Below the pieces are notes generated by a model, which saw only the letters and a list, made by a program, of their open reading frames with translations, did not search any database and had not been told where the DNA came from. Of a DNA stretch of 64,000 bases, positions 43,101 through 52,780 are shown piece by piece (positions within the stretch are counted from its first letter, which is position 1; the number at the start of each line of letters is the position of its first letter). Position numbers and translations under genes: made by a program. The DNA lies in the NCBI RefSeq assembly GCF_000090795.2, contig NW_003546333.1, forward strand, positions 132,130 to 196,129, in the 5' to 3' direction. This DNA is from Amphimedon queenslandica (lineage: Eukaryota; Porifera; Demospongiae; Haplosclerida; Niphatidae).

Positions 43101-44917
43101 AGTTGGAAGTCTTCTGGTGGCTGAATGGATGGGAGGTCCTGTGGTTTGTATGTGATGTATGACAGTATGTTTAACAGTTTGCTGAGGGGCGTCTGCAATA
43201 CCACAGGGTAGTCCTTCAGTATTGCTTTAAAAGCATTCCGGGGTGAAGAGGGCAGTAACGTTAGACAAAGAGCCTGTTGTCTTGCCGGTCGACCTTTCAC
43301 CTCTAATTGAGTGTTGTTATCAATTAGCCTGTGGTACTGCATATCCACCAGCAAACCAAAATGTCGTAAGAAATCAGCTCCCAGTATAGGCATGGCAATG
43401 TCAGCGATGACAGATACCCACTGAAAACTGCGTCTGAGGTTTAAGTTGAGAGTGAGAGACCTCTTGCCATATGTAGCGATGGAAGAGTTGTTAGCTGCCT
43501 TGAGAGTGAGCTTCTGTAGACACTGCTTATCCAAGGCTGAGGGAGTTATGACACTCACCTCTGCTCCAGTGTCAACGAGGAACCTTAGAGCAGTAGAAGG
43601 ATCATAAATATAGAATGAGCGACTAGAGTGTGGCCAGCAACTCCGGTCGCCATCAATGGCTGGCCGGAGTGTTTCCCGAGCAGCGGGAACAAGGCTCCCA
43701 ACATTGCCTGGCTTCATCCCCAAACTGTTGGTGGTACCAGCACAGATCAGAGGCCTGCCGCGTGGCAGGGGAGTCACGGTCACTCCTCAGGGAGTGTGAA
43801 CGATTATGTCCTCGAGAGGCGGGCGAGCGACTGTTAGAGCGAACAATCTTCTTTAAGTTTGCTACCTCCTCACATAACTTAGTAAGCTCAGCAGCTAGCT
43901 GACTATCACCCTCCTGAGTGGAGACATTAATTGGAGTAGGGCGAGAGGGACCCGTCACTTCTACTATTTCATCAGCAAGAGCCACTAAGTCTTGTACAGT
44001 ATTCCAATATCATTCTAACATTAGAAGGTAGGCGTTGTAGAAAGAGGTCCTTGAGCAGTGTAGCAGTATGCTCTGATCCCTGGTCTCCCAGCAACTGTTC
44101 CATATGACGGAGCAACTGGGTAGGCTTCCTGTCTCCTAGCTCTTCTCCTTGAAACAACTGTTGTATTCGTAGCTGTTGTGAGGCAGCGGTGCGTTAAATC
44201 AGTGCTGCTTTCAATGCCTTATACTGATCTGAGGTAGGGGGTTTAATAATGAGGTCGTGTACCTCTGTAGCTATGTCAGGAGACAAGGAACTGACAACGT
44301 AGTCGTGCTTAGTCTTTTGAGAAGAGATCCCCCTGGTATCGAACTGAGCCTCAACCTGGGCAAACCAGATCAAGGGATCTGTGGGCCAGTAAGGAGGTAG
44401 CTTGAGAGAAACGTACGATACGGTAGCTGCAGTACTAGTCCACTAGCACCAGAGCTAGAGCCTTCTTCCTCACCATCAGTCATGACCAACCAGTCGTCAG
44501 GGTCACCACATGAGGCGGTTGCTATGTTCGATAAACTGTCAGTCAATAAAAATGAGACCTCTTTCAAATTGTTGCTAGTAGTGTATGTACTACTGCTTGG
44601 TGTAAGAATACAGAGGAGAGAGGGAAAAATTAGATTTGAGAAGTAAAGAGAAGGAGTATATAATAATAGTGTACAGAAATGATATAATAATAATACTAGC
44701 ATACAGATCAATCGATAACTAGAGAGTCTATAAGTGAGATCACCTGGTGGACTGAGGAAGACAATATTGAGTGGATGAAACGAGACGAGAGAGTAGAGAG
44801 GACGAGAGAGAACGATCGATAGATGGAATGAGTGGAATGGGATGGAATGGAAGAGAGCTAAATTCTTAATTTATATAATTTGACTTGTGATGTCATCTGA
44901 CCTCACATCACACCACA
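40115..44917 (-). mobile_element. Fossil Ty3/gypsy retrotransposon with both LTRs, inside Harbinger
   Basis: Complete in outline: LTRs at 40115-40502 and 44511-44917 (minus-strand ends TG...CA), duplication GATG at 40111-40114 and 44918-44921, a primer-binding site next to the right LTR (TGGTGACCCTGACG on minus) and a polypurine tract (GGGGGGGGAG on minus) next to the left LTR. Between them, from right to left, lie gag, aspartic protease, reverse transcriptase, RNase H and integrase. By eye the LTRs differ at about 5-6 percent of sites plus one roughly 20-bp indel, so the insertion is moderately old. The interior is broken in several places (roughly five to eight). Confidence 0.93.
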
Positions 44918-44959
44918 GATGCTACATAATTTTAACCTTACCTGATTGTAAAATATGTA

Positions 44960-45905
44960 GTCAGGGACAAAGACAATCGGGCCACTGTTCAAGAAGATTT
45001 TGGGTCAGACCAGGTAGGAGTAGTCTCTGGAGGGATAACTTCTTGTCTAGTGTTGTGATTAGTGAAGAATGGAAGGAGAATTTTAGAATGAGTAGAAATA
45101 GCTTTCATCAACTGTGTGATGAACTGAGAACCTATATTGAGAGACAAGAAACTGTAATGAGACCATCAACTAGTGTTGAAAAACAAGTGGCTATCACACT
45201 GTATTACTTATCAGATGAGGGTAGAATGAGGATGACAGCTAATTTCTTTGGAGTTTCTAGGTCAACAGTATCGATTATTGTTCAACTAGTCACATCAGCA
45301 ATCACTCATTAGGCCCTAAGTATATATCACTGCCATTAACTGCAGATGATGTGAAGGAAAAAACAGTTGGTTTTTTTGAAGCATTTGGTTTTCCTCAGTG
45401 TATAGGCGCAGTAGATGGCACACATATCGAAATTAAAGCACGAAGAAGAAACCCTACTGATTATATAAATAGGAAGTCTAGATTCAGTCTTAATATTCAA
45501 GCTTGTTGTGACTACAGATATCAGTTTATTGATGTTAAAAATGGCCAGGGAGTGTTCATGATGCTCGTGTCTTTGCAAACTCTAAGCTGAACAATATGCT
45601 AAGAGATGAAACAATACCATCATGTAAAGTTCATCTCGTGGAAAATCAAGATCCAATTCCAATTTTTATTATAGGTGACCCTGCTTACCCTCTGATGCCA
45701 TAAGTAATGAAAGAATATACTGGTGGTGGAGCAACTGTACATAAGCAATGCTTTGGATACAAGCTGTGTAGTGCTCGCAATGTAATTGAATGTAGCTTTG
45801 GAAGGCTGAAAGCAAGATTTGCATGTCTAAAGAGAGCCATGGACATTAATTGAGAAGATCTACCGAGTGTTATTTATGCATGTTTTGCATTACACAATTT
45901 TTGAG
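44960..45905 (+). pseudogene. Harbinger transposase (DDE_Tnp_4), main part
   Basis: Begins RRFWVRPGRSSLWRDNFL, continues with NFRMSRNSFHQLCDEL, VEKQVAITLYYLSDEGRMRM and [15 protein letters not shown] (helix-turn-helix), then the DDE core: [17 protein letters not shown] (first Asp, about 45413), [22 protein letters not shown] (second Asp, about 45676) and ARNVIECSFGRLKARF (Glu, about 45790). Stops or frame changes at about 45310, 45545, 45703 and 45854 interrupt it, so it is dead. Cut-and-paste transposase that works with the Myb-like partner encoded opposite. Confidence 0.85.
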
Positions 45906-46222
45906 TCATAAGATAAAAATGTTGAGGATGATTTGGTACGAAGCACTATGGAGTATGAAAGAGAATTTCAACCTAAAATGGAGCCAGTAAGAATGATTGC
46001 TATTAAAAGTGTAGCTGAAGGGAAAAAAATAACGAATATATTTACTAAATATTTTGATCCATAAAACTATACAATACTGCATAATAGTCTCAATAATAAT
46101 GAGTATAATATTATACAATAATAATCATATAGTCAATAATAATGGCACATAATAATACATATGCATAATAATAATCATCATTATTGTACAGTTAACTGTT
46201 AACTTTATATTACATTACTAAA

Positions 46223-47109
46223 TTAGTCTATGCTATCTTGAGACATTGATGCCATCATTGTTGGGTATGCTGCAGCTGTTTGAGGTGAGTACATTGAATG
46301 ATATTGTGGCTGCATATTTGGCATACTACTACGAGCGCAAAGTATATTCCTGAACAAAAAAACCCTTCTGAAATTGACTGTCAATTTTTCAACATTCCTT
46401 GTAAGTACTGTTATGTTCTCTTTGTAATGACTGTGCACCTTTTCCATGTGCTCTATTAACTGACATTTAATCATACTTAGCACATTCAAGAAGCTGAATA
46501 TTGGTAGGTATTTTTCTTTTAAGCTTTTGCTGTCATATGTGGCTAATTTGTCATTGACAAGATTCTTCCTTTGCTGTACCACTGAAAATGATACACTATC
46601 ACATTGAGGCAGTGATGCTGCAGCAGCTTCTACTTCATCACCATGACCATCAGCCTTAGAAGTATCACATGCATCAGTATTAGAAGGCACAGTGTTGCTG
46701 TCGACCACAGAAATCTCTCCACTTTCTACACCCGTATCGATTTCACATGTAGCTGGTGATCCACCCCATACTGCTTTACATAATTCAAAGTACACATATA
46801 CTACTCTACCATGCCCACTACCACTGCCAGAGTCAACTGCATGGCGGTAATTTGTCTTGATGGCTTTCAGTTTTGTGCTTATGATACATTTAGTGATTTG
46901 CTCTGCTTTGTGTGGAAATCTGAACCTGTTTGCTGGAATATCTGGTGGTAGGCTTTGCAGAAATCTTTGTGTATTTTCTTGGTATTTAGTTTTGATGGAC
47001 TCCCAATCAATACTTTCAGCAGCTTTAGATACTTGTACTCTTGGGTAACATGAAGGAGCAGTTATACTTCTTCATCAGTCCACTGAAAGCTACCACATCT
47101 TGGCATCAT
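46223..47109 (-). pseudogene. Harbinger Myb/SANT-like accessory protein
   Basis: Start MMPRCGSFQWTDEEV at 47109; the WTDEE...LL...YK pattern is a Myb/SANT-like DNA-binding domain. The middle reads FELCKAVWGGSPATCEIDTG (46795 on), then an acidic linker, and a C-terminal helical part with KLATYDSKSLKEKYLPI and QLIEHMEKVHSHYKENI that would mediate contact with the transposase. The first third needs frame changes (near 47060 and 46810-46890); the rest (190 codons, 46795-46223) is open. In Harbinger systems this protein binds the transposon ends and brings the transposase to DNA. Confidence 0.78.
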
Positions 47110-47292
47110 TGACTATTGTTTATCTGTTCAGCTTAAGACGCGTTGCTATGCATTACCACGGTAACGGTTCATAATTAATTGATCGTGAATATTAATTAAA
47201 ATTTTACCATGATTTAACCCTCTAGTTGTAAACGGTAGTATACAGATAATATTAATAATAAAAATGAAACACGTCGTCATGTAAATGAGACC

Positions 47293-48130
47293 TTAGTGAG
47301 GCCCACACATTTTAAATGGTACCATTCCAAACAACTGTCACAAGCCAGACTTTCATCAGTATCAAGATCAGTTGAACAGATAACACAATACCAAGAGTCT
47401 TGCATTTGTAATGTTGAGATACAGTTTTGGACAAGGCTGCATGCATCAAAAGTGAAATATTTTCTAATTTTATCTATACAGACATTTTCTAGGAATCTTT
47501 TCTGGACGTGACTTTACGTCTTTCTCTTCAATTAAATCACCCTCATGTATTACTTGTTCTACATCAATATGATGAACAAACCAACTTAGCATTGCTATAA
47601 GACAACAAATAGTATGATACCTTGATTGTTGTGTATACCTTTGCTTTTTTCCCATTTGTGTAAGCAACAATTTTAGGAGTATTTCCTTTCATCTTTGGCA
47701 GTCCTATCACTGTTAGACCAGCTCCTTTGGGCCTTCCTCTTTTTTTCATAGCGGGTGGCATATTAATTGATTCATGGGATAGATTATTATCTAATGTACT
47801 TACAATCATAATTATAATATTGATTGTTTAGAACTCACTGGTTTGAGCCTGAGTACATTAAGCTTGATTATCTTCTATACATGTGATAGTTTGTTGTGAT
47901 ACAGTATCTGAAATTGTATAATATTCATAATCTTAATTTTTATTGCATAACACACGGTTTGGAGTTGCTCCTGCAGTGCTAGTAGCAGGTAATAAAAAGG
48001 ATCTACATTTAATCAATAATTATTGCTCATGATATGTTATAACTCACTGTCATCAACTAGAGTAACTTCAAAATATTCTTGTGGCTCATTCTGTTGAGGG
48101 GTTGGTGGTACTATAAGATATATGACTTTA
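47293..48130 (-). pseudogene. PHD-finger gene, upstream exons (right of the Harbinger insertion)
   Basis: Minus strand, reading down: a mini-exon at about 48112-48050 (PPTPQQNEPQEYFEVTLVDD), one or two weaker small exons near 47870-47970, an exon with MPPAMKKRGRPKGAGLTVIG (about 47760), then LSWFVHHIDVEQVIHEGDLI (about 47560) with EEKDVKSRPEKI, IRKYFTFDA, and a PHD start WYCVICSTDLDTDESLACDS followed by CLEWYHLKCVGLTK at 47293. RGRPKGxxLTVIGLP followed by a helical segment and a PHD finger is, from memory, a recurring C-terminus of SWIM-type zinc-finger proteins expanded in sponges and cnidarians, which may themselves be transposon-linked. Exon frames do not all join, so this copy is probably a pseudogene. 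Confidence 0.65.
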
Positions 48131-48169
48131 AATAACTAGCTAATCTTCTTACCTTTAAATAGCTAAAAT

Positions 48170-48819
48170 TAAAAATCACTTGTAAGTTCACAAGACTTCA
48201 CATGATCTACTATTTTGGGTTTGGCCCATTCATGGGCATGCTCTATTTCATTTCCTGCCAATATTTTTTTGCCACACCTATTTGATTTAGTGCTCTTATT
48301 TGAAATATCTTAGTTTTACAAATACAACAAATTAACAGCCATCAGCAGTCAACAAATGTAGGCCTTGTGAATAAATAAATGTTAAAGTATGTTATAAAAC
48401 TCTGATAATAACAATAATAATAATGATTTTTTTAGAGTTAATGGTAGTAAACTAAATGGCAATTCTACAAGCAGGCATACTGATGGGATCTTATTTTTGC
48501 ATTATTAAAATTTCATAAAAAGTGATTCAACAATTAATGTTGAAAAAAATAAGGGAGACAAAGATCAAGAAAGGATAAACTATTTCACAAACAAACCACA
48601 TGATTCAACTAGAAATATCTAGTATAGACAGATTCCTGTACTTGTATTTAAGTTTACCTAGTACTTAAGTTTATCAGGAGGATGTGATAAATATACATGT
48701 ACTGAAAATCATACCAGTACGTTAAAGTACTACAGTTTCATTTAATGAACCAATTTTTGTATGACTATGAAGTAAACTTTGCAATGTACAAAATTAATAT
48801 AATTGTTTCCATTATTGTA
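48170..48819. other. No gene recognised
   Basis: AT-rich intergenic or intronic DNA upstream of the PHD-gene exons; no credible frame or repeat pair seen. Confidence 0.4.
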
Positions 48820-49068
48820 TTTGTAAAAAAGTAACAGAAACAAGGACAAGTAGGATTCCAAACGACCAATGAAAATACGAAATAAAAATCCTACTCTCGT
48901 GACGCTAATTCTACTCTACATTGTACTTTTAATATTTTTATTTTAGAAGTTACGGATCATCTTGCAATGTAGAGTAGAATTTGCATCACAAGAGGAGGAT
49001 TTTTATTTCGTATTTTCATTGGTCGTTCGGAATCCTACTTGTCCTTGTTTCTGTTACTTTTTTACAAA
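48820..49068. mobile_element. Fold-back element, about 104-bp arms
   Basis: Arms 48820-48923 and 48965-49068 are near-perfect complements (TTTGTAAAAAAGTAACAGAA, AAGGACAAGTAGGATTCC, CGACCAATGAAAATACGAAA, TCTACTCTACATTG) around a 41-bp loop. Frames inside are artefacts. The motif GTAGGATTCC also occurs just before the N gap at 49540, so a relative probably sits there. Confidence 0.9.
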
Positions 49069-49074
49069 TTTGCT

Positions 49075-49549
49075 CTAGAATCTTACTTCATCTTGTTTTT
49101 TTAAAAATTTTTCTGTTCTTGTTTGTGTTGATTTTTTCACAATATTTGTATTATTTTTTCAGATGGTGACATCATAGATATTAGAGTAAATGAAAGGGAT
49201 TGCAAACGGACACGTGGGCGTAGCCCAACCTCCATTCATTTGTATTGCTGCTAGGCTGACAGAGGCTCGTTGAAATTTTTTGTCACAAATTACGCTTCAT
49301 TTTTTTTTCTTAGAAACAATATCTCACAAACAAGTGTTCCTATGCAAGTGGAATTAATGCATCAAGAAGCCTAATGTTTCCTCTCAATAATACTGTTTTC
49401 TATTGTATAGTTGATTTTACTATGTTCATGTTATGGCTCTTTTAAAACCATAAAATGTATTTTTTGTCATTATAATCCCTTTTTTGAAAACAAGCTAGAG
49501 TATAACAAGAACATAAAAAATTTAAAAAAACAAGATTGAGTAGGATTCC
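49075..49549. repeat. Second, partial inverted repeat running into the gap
   Basis: The segment AATCTTACTTCATCTTGTTT at about 49080, with the following T-rich stretch and CTGTTCTTGT, pairs with 49499-49549 (TATAACAAGAACATAAAAAA, then AACAAGATTGAGTAGGATTC). It is cut by the N gap at 49550. Confidence 0.6.
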
Positions 49550-49712
49550 NNNNNNNNNNNNNNNNNNNNNNNNNNNNNNNNNNNNNNNNNNNNNNNNNNN
49601 NNNNNNNNNNNNNNNNNNNNNNNNNNNNNNNNNNNNNNNNNNNNNNNNNNNNNNNNNNNNNNNNNNNNNNNNNNNNNNNNNNNNNNNNNNNNNNNNNNNN
49701 NNNNNNNNNNNN
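49550..49712. other. Assembly gap (163 N)
   Basis: Run of N, flanked by inverted-repeat sequence on its left, which may be why it did not assemble. Confidence 0.99.
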
Positions 49713-49787
49713 ATTATAACATTAATTAATTGTTTTGTGTTTTTGAAATAAAATAATTCATTACACACTTGATATATGCAAGATTAA

Positions 49788-50388
49788 TACCTTCTCTTAG
49801 CTGGAAACCTCCACTAAGTATTGCAATTGGATTCCAAGTATAGCTAGCCTAGCTAGGTAAAAAATACTTGCTGTTCCCAGTTCTGAGATCTGAGCATGCG
49901 CGACCACGCCCAATTTTTTGGAGCACATGCTTCTTAATTAACAAAATGGCGGCATGAGGTAAGCTGGTGCGATCCAACAGTCACAGTATCACTTCTTCCT
50001 TTCTTGGAGAATGATTCTAGGAGACAAGGACCTGCACATACCCTGTTGGAGTAGAATGGTATAAGAATTAGCCTTCTATCACCAGGTAAGACTGATTTAT
50101 CGACCGACAACTGGATTGACAGGAGATCATGATGATGATAATGATGATGATGAAGATGAAAAAAGGTGGCTGAACAAAACGGCCGGTTTGCAGATTTTTG
50201 ATTTTTCTCCCAGAAAAGGTCTAGAGCCACGCTAGTGGTACCATTGGAGTCCTCTTGTCAAGATAAGGTCCTCTAAGAAGTCTGGTAAGCATAGGAGCTC
50301 GTTTTCCTGGTATAGCAAGGCTGCAAAAGTCGTGGCAGCCATTTTGTTTGGGGGTGAATCCTACTTAGTAACGATACCGCGTTACTAA
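49788..50388. repeat. Dispersed 0.6-kb repeat, copy 1, ending in a hairpin
   Basis: Direct repeat with 52190-52776. Shared blocks include CTTCTCTTAGCTGGAA, GAGCATGCGCGACCAC, TTAATTAACAAAATGGCGG, TGAGGTAAGCTGG, CTGAACAAAACGGCC, GATAAGG with CCTCTAAGAAGTCTGGTAAG, and GCTGCAAAAGTCGTGGCAGC. It ends in a hairpin at 50365-50388 (TTAGTAACG-ATAC-CGCGTTACTAA; 9 of 10 stem pairs). A GATGAT-type triplet run lies inside. Confidence 0.85.
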
Positions 50389-50781
50389 TACAAGATCTTT
50401 ATAATCATATGAAAGAGCTTTTATTTGCATATGGAATGATACTAGTTACAGTTAGAATCCATGAAGCATGAGTATGTTACAACAAAAAAAGGGCAAAAAA
50501 TGAAAAATTTTTGTTGTACCTATAACTCATTGCAAAATAGCGTTGTAGAAGTAAAAACCTTGCTGCAGGTAGTCCTACACTTTCTATATAAAACAGTAGG
50601 TATATCATAAGTAGGTGTCCCTTGGATTTCCATAAATAACCTTCGAAGTCCTTGCAGTACAGCCTCACTAATGGAGATGGGAAATCAACCAGGTATTGGG
50701 CTGGTAACCAATAGCAACATCAACTAGCCTACGCCCCCGTTTCCAATCCCTTTCATTTACTCTATTATCTATAGTGACATC

Positions 50782-52186
50782 ATGGTGTCAATTGCTATTG
50801 TGGTGAATAGTTATGCTAAAGGAATTCTATACTGATCAGTGTTTATTGAAGTATGGCATAATAATAATCTCAAGTTGACACTAATCCTTGTTCAAGAAGT
50901 GACAGTACCTATCTCTTCACTCCAAGCCTGTCCTGTTGACTGTTGTTTCTGTTCAGTGGTGTAGCTAGAATAAATCATTGAGTATTAACCATAATAGCCT
51001 GAGGAAATGAGTCAGAATACTGTTACGATGACAAGTACCACGCCCATGTGTGGGAAAGATGCATGCATTGCAATGGAAAATACTTATTGCAAGGGCCTGA
51101 ACTCGCTTTAGCAGAAGAGACACGTTGAGAAACTCTGTCATCCCGGTCTTGAAGATACAAACTACCCATATTTATCACAAAAAATAGTTACATTTTTAGA
51201 AAACATGAGTAATGGCCTCTTTTATGGCCACTCATTGAACTCAGGACATATTCAATTGAAAGAACTAGATGGTAAATAGAGATAAATTAATCAGTAAAGC
51301 ACAAAACACTTGACAAATCATTCCTTATCACTGCTGTACATTGATTGATGACTTTTAGATTATTCAGTTTTAGTTTCACTCAGGCTGCATGGCATGATAA
51401 AGGTTGTTCTCATGTTGTTGCTTCACTTTTATAGCTGAAACTGCAGTTAAGAGTAGATTCACAGCTTGCATTATTATTGCTGACCTTGAATTACCAGGCA
51501 TTACTTTACTATCTTTGTATTTTTCTGATTATTATTACAGCAGGAAGCTAGTATTAAAAAGTAGTCAAGGTGATCAGAATTATCTTGCAATTTTCTAGAA
51601 AGCAGTTAAACCATCAGAAACATTGCAAGCAACCTGCAGTGAACTGTTTCTATGCAAAATCTTTCCTGCTTCTTTTGCTTCCATCTTGCTCTACTAACAA
51701 TTTCTGTCCAATTTTTTCATTTCCTCTTCTTCAGTAGAGAAAAGAAGAATATCAGGCAAGCTTTGTTGCCTGCAAAGCTGTAGCAGCCAAAAACACAGCA
51801 ATTATTTACCATTGCAAGCAATGGCTCTAACAGCTTATTCCCACGATGGGGTGTGGCACTTGTCAATGTGATGCAATGATGATTCTATCCTCAATTAAAA
51901 CCATGAATAATTATCGTGAAAACCTTTAACCAAGAATAGCAAGCTCAATTGAGTCAGCTCAGTCAGCTGTAGCTTGTATCTTTTCATTCTCTTGCCTAGT
52001 TGCAGGGGCACAAGAAGCAATTATAGGGGCACTTGCCCCTACAGGCCCCTATGCAACCACGCCACGGTTTCTGTTCAAAAGTGCAAGTTCATGATCATTG
52101 TATATATAACATGAATTAATATTATTGTTTTTTTAATACAATTTATTTAACACACATAATAAAACAATGATATCCAAAACTAAATG
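50782..52186. other. No gene recognised
   Basis: Several short frames only. Repeated words (for example GCAAGC, GCCCCTA near 52020-52050) but no inverted-repeat pair, splice-coherent exon chain or RNA gene was seen. Confidence 0.4.
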
Positions 52187-52189
52187 ACT

Positions 52190-52776
52190 TCTCTTAGCTG
52201 GAACTGGAAGCCTGGAACCTCCACTTAGTATTGCAGTTGATCCAAGCAGAGTTAGATAAAAAAATTTCATTTACTCTACTATCTATGATGAGATTTGAGC
52301 ATGCGCGACCACACCCACATTTTGGAGCACGTTTCTTTAATTAACAAAATGGCGGAATGAGGTAAGCTGGGCTGGGGGTCATAGAGAGAGAGAGCAAATT
52401 TATCTAATTGTTAGAGTTATTAAAAAAGTTGTGGACCTGTGCATGGATTGTTGGAGTAGAAGGGTGTAAAAATTAGCCTTGTAGCATTGACCAAAGACCA
52501 TGATACCCTCCATTAACTAGATTGACAGGAGAAGATGACTAAGATGAAAAAAGTGGACTGAACAAAACGGCCTGTTCACCAATTTTTGACTTTCCTCTTA
52601 CACAAGGTTTAGAGTCACGCTGGTGGTACCAATGGAGTGCTCTAGCCAAGATAAGGCCCTCTAAGAAGTCTGGTAAGTACAGGAGCTTGTTTTCCCGGTA
52701 TTGCAAGGCTGCAAAAGTCGTGGCAGCCATTTTCTTTCGGGGTGAATCCTACTTAGTAACGCTACCGCGTTACTAA
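52190..52776. repeat. Dispersed 0.6-kb repeat, copy 2, ending in a perfect hairpin
   Basis: Same blocks as copy 1 in the same orientation. The terminal hairpin at 52753-52776 is perfect (TTAGTAACGC-TACC-GCGTTACTAA). Near its start it carries TTTCATTTACTCTACTATCT, the terminal motif of the 49174-50773 element, which copy 1 lacks at that place. No coding frame. Confidence 0.85.
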
Positions 52777-52780
52777 TAAG

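Larger units (their letters stand above)
39616..47292. mobile_element. PIF/Harbinger DNA transposon, split by a Ty3 insertion
   Basis: Left end GGCCTTGTTTACACGACAAT (39616) pairs with the complement of the right end, GGTCTCATTTACATGACGAC (47292 backwards). Flanks are GTA on the left and TTA on the right, fitting a 3-bp TWA-type duplication with one change; the PHD reading frame on either side confirms the boundaries. Without the Ty3 insertion (40115-44917 plus duplication) it would be about 2.87 kb. It carries the usual two genes, a DDE_Tnp_4 transposase on + and a Myb/SANT-like protein on -, convergent. Confidence 0.88.
49174..50773. mobile_element. Inverted-repeat element, about 1.6 kb, 8-10 bp target duplication
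   Basis: Left end ATAGATATTAGAGTAAATGA and the complement of the right end ATAGATAATAGAGTAAATGA match, continuing AAGGGATTGSAAACGG and then GGGCGTAG. The direct repeat GTGACATC (extendable to GTGACATCAT) lies at 49166-49173 and 50774-50781. No transposase is visible, though 163 bp are masked by N. TIR length and duplication size would fit a hAT or Mutator non-autonomous element. It contains one copy of the 0.6-kb hairpin-ending repeat. Confidence 0.75.

Noticed and set aside
41382-43902. Plus-strand frames at 41382-41576, 42729-42923 and 43628-43902
   Set aside because: Shadows of the minus-strand Ty3 fossil.
48981-49169. Phe-rich + frame
   Set aside because: Falls in one arm of the fold-back element and its T-rich flank.
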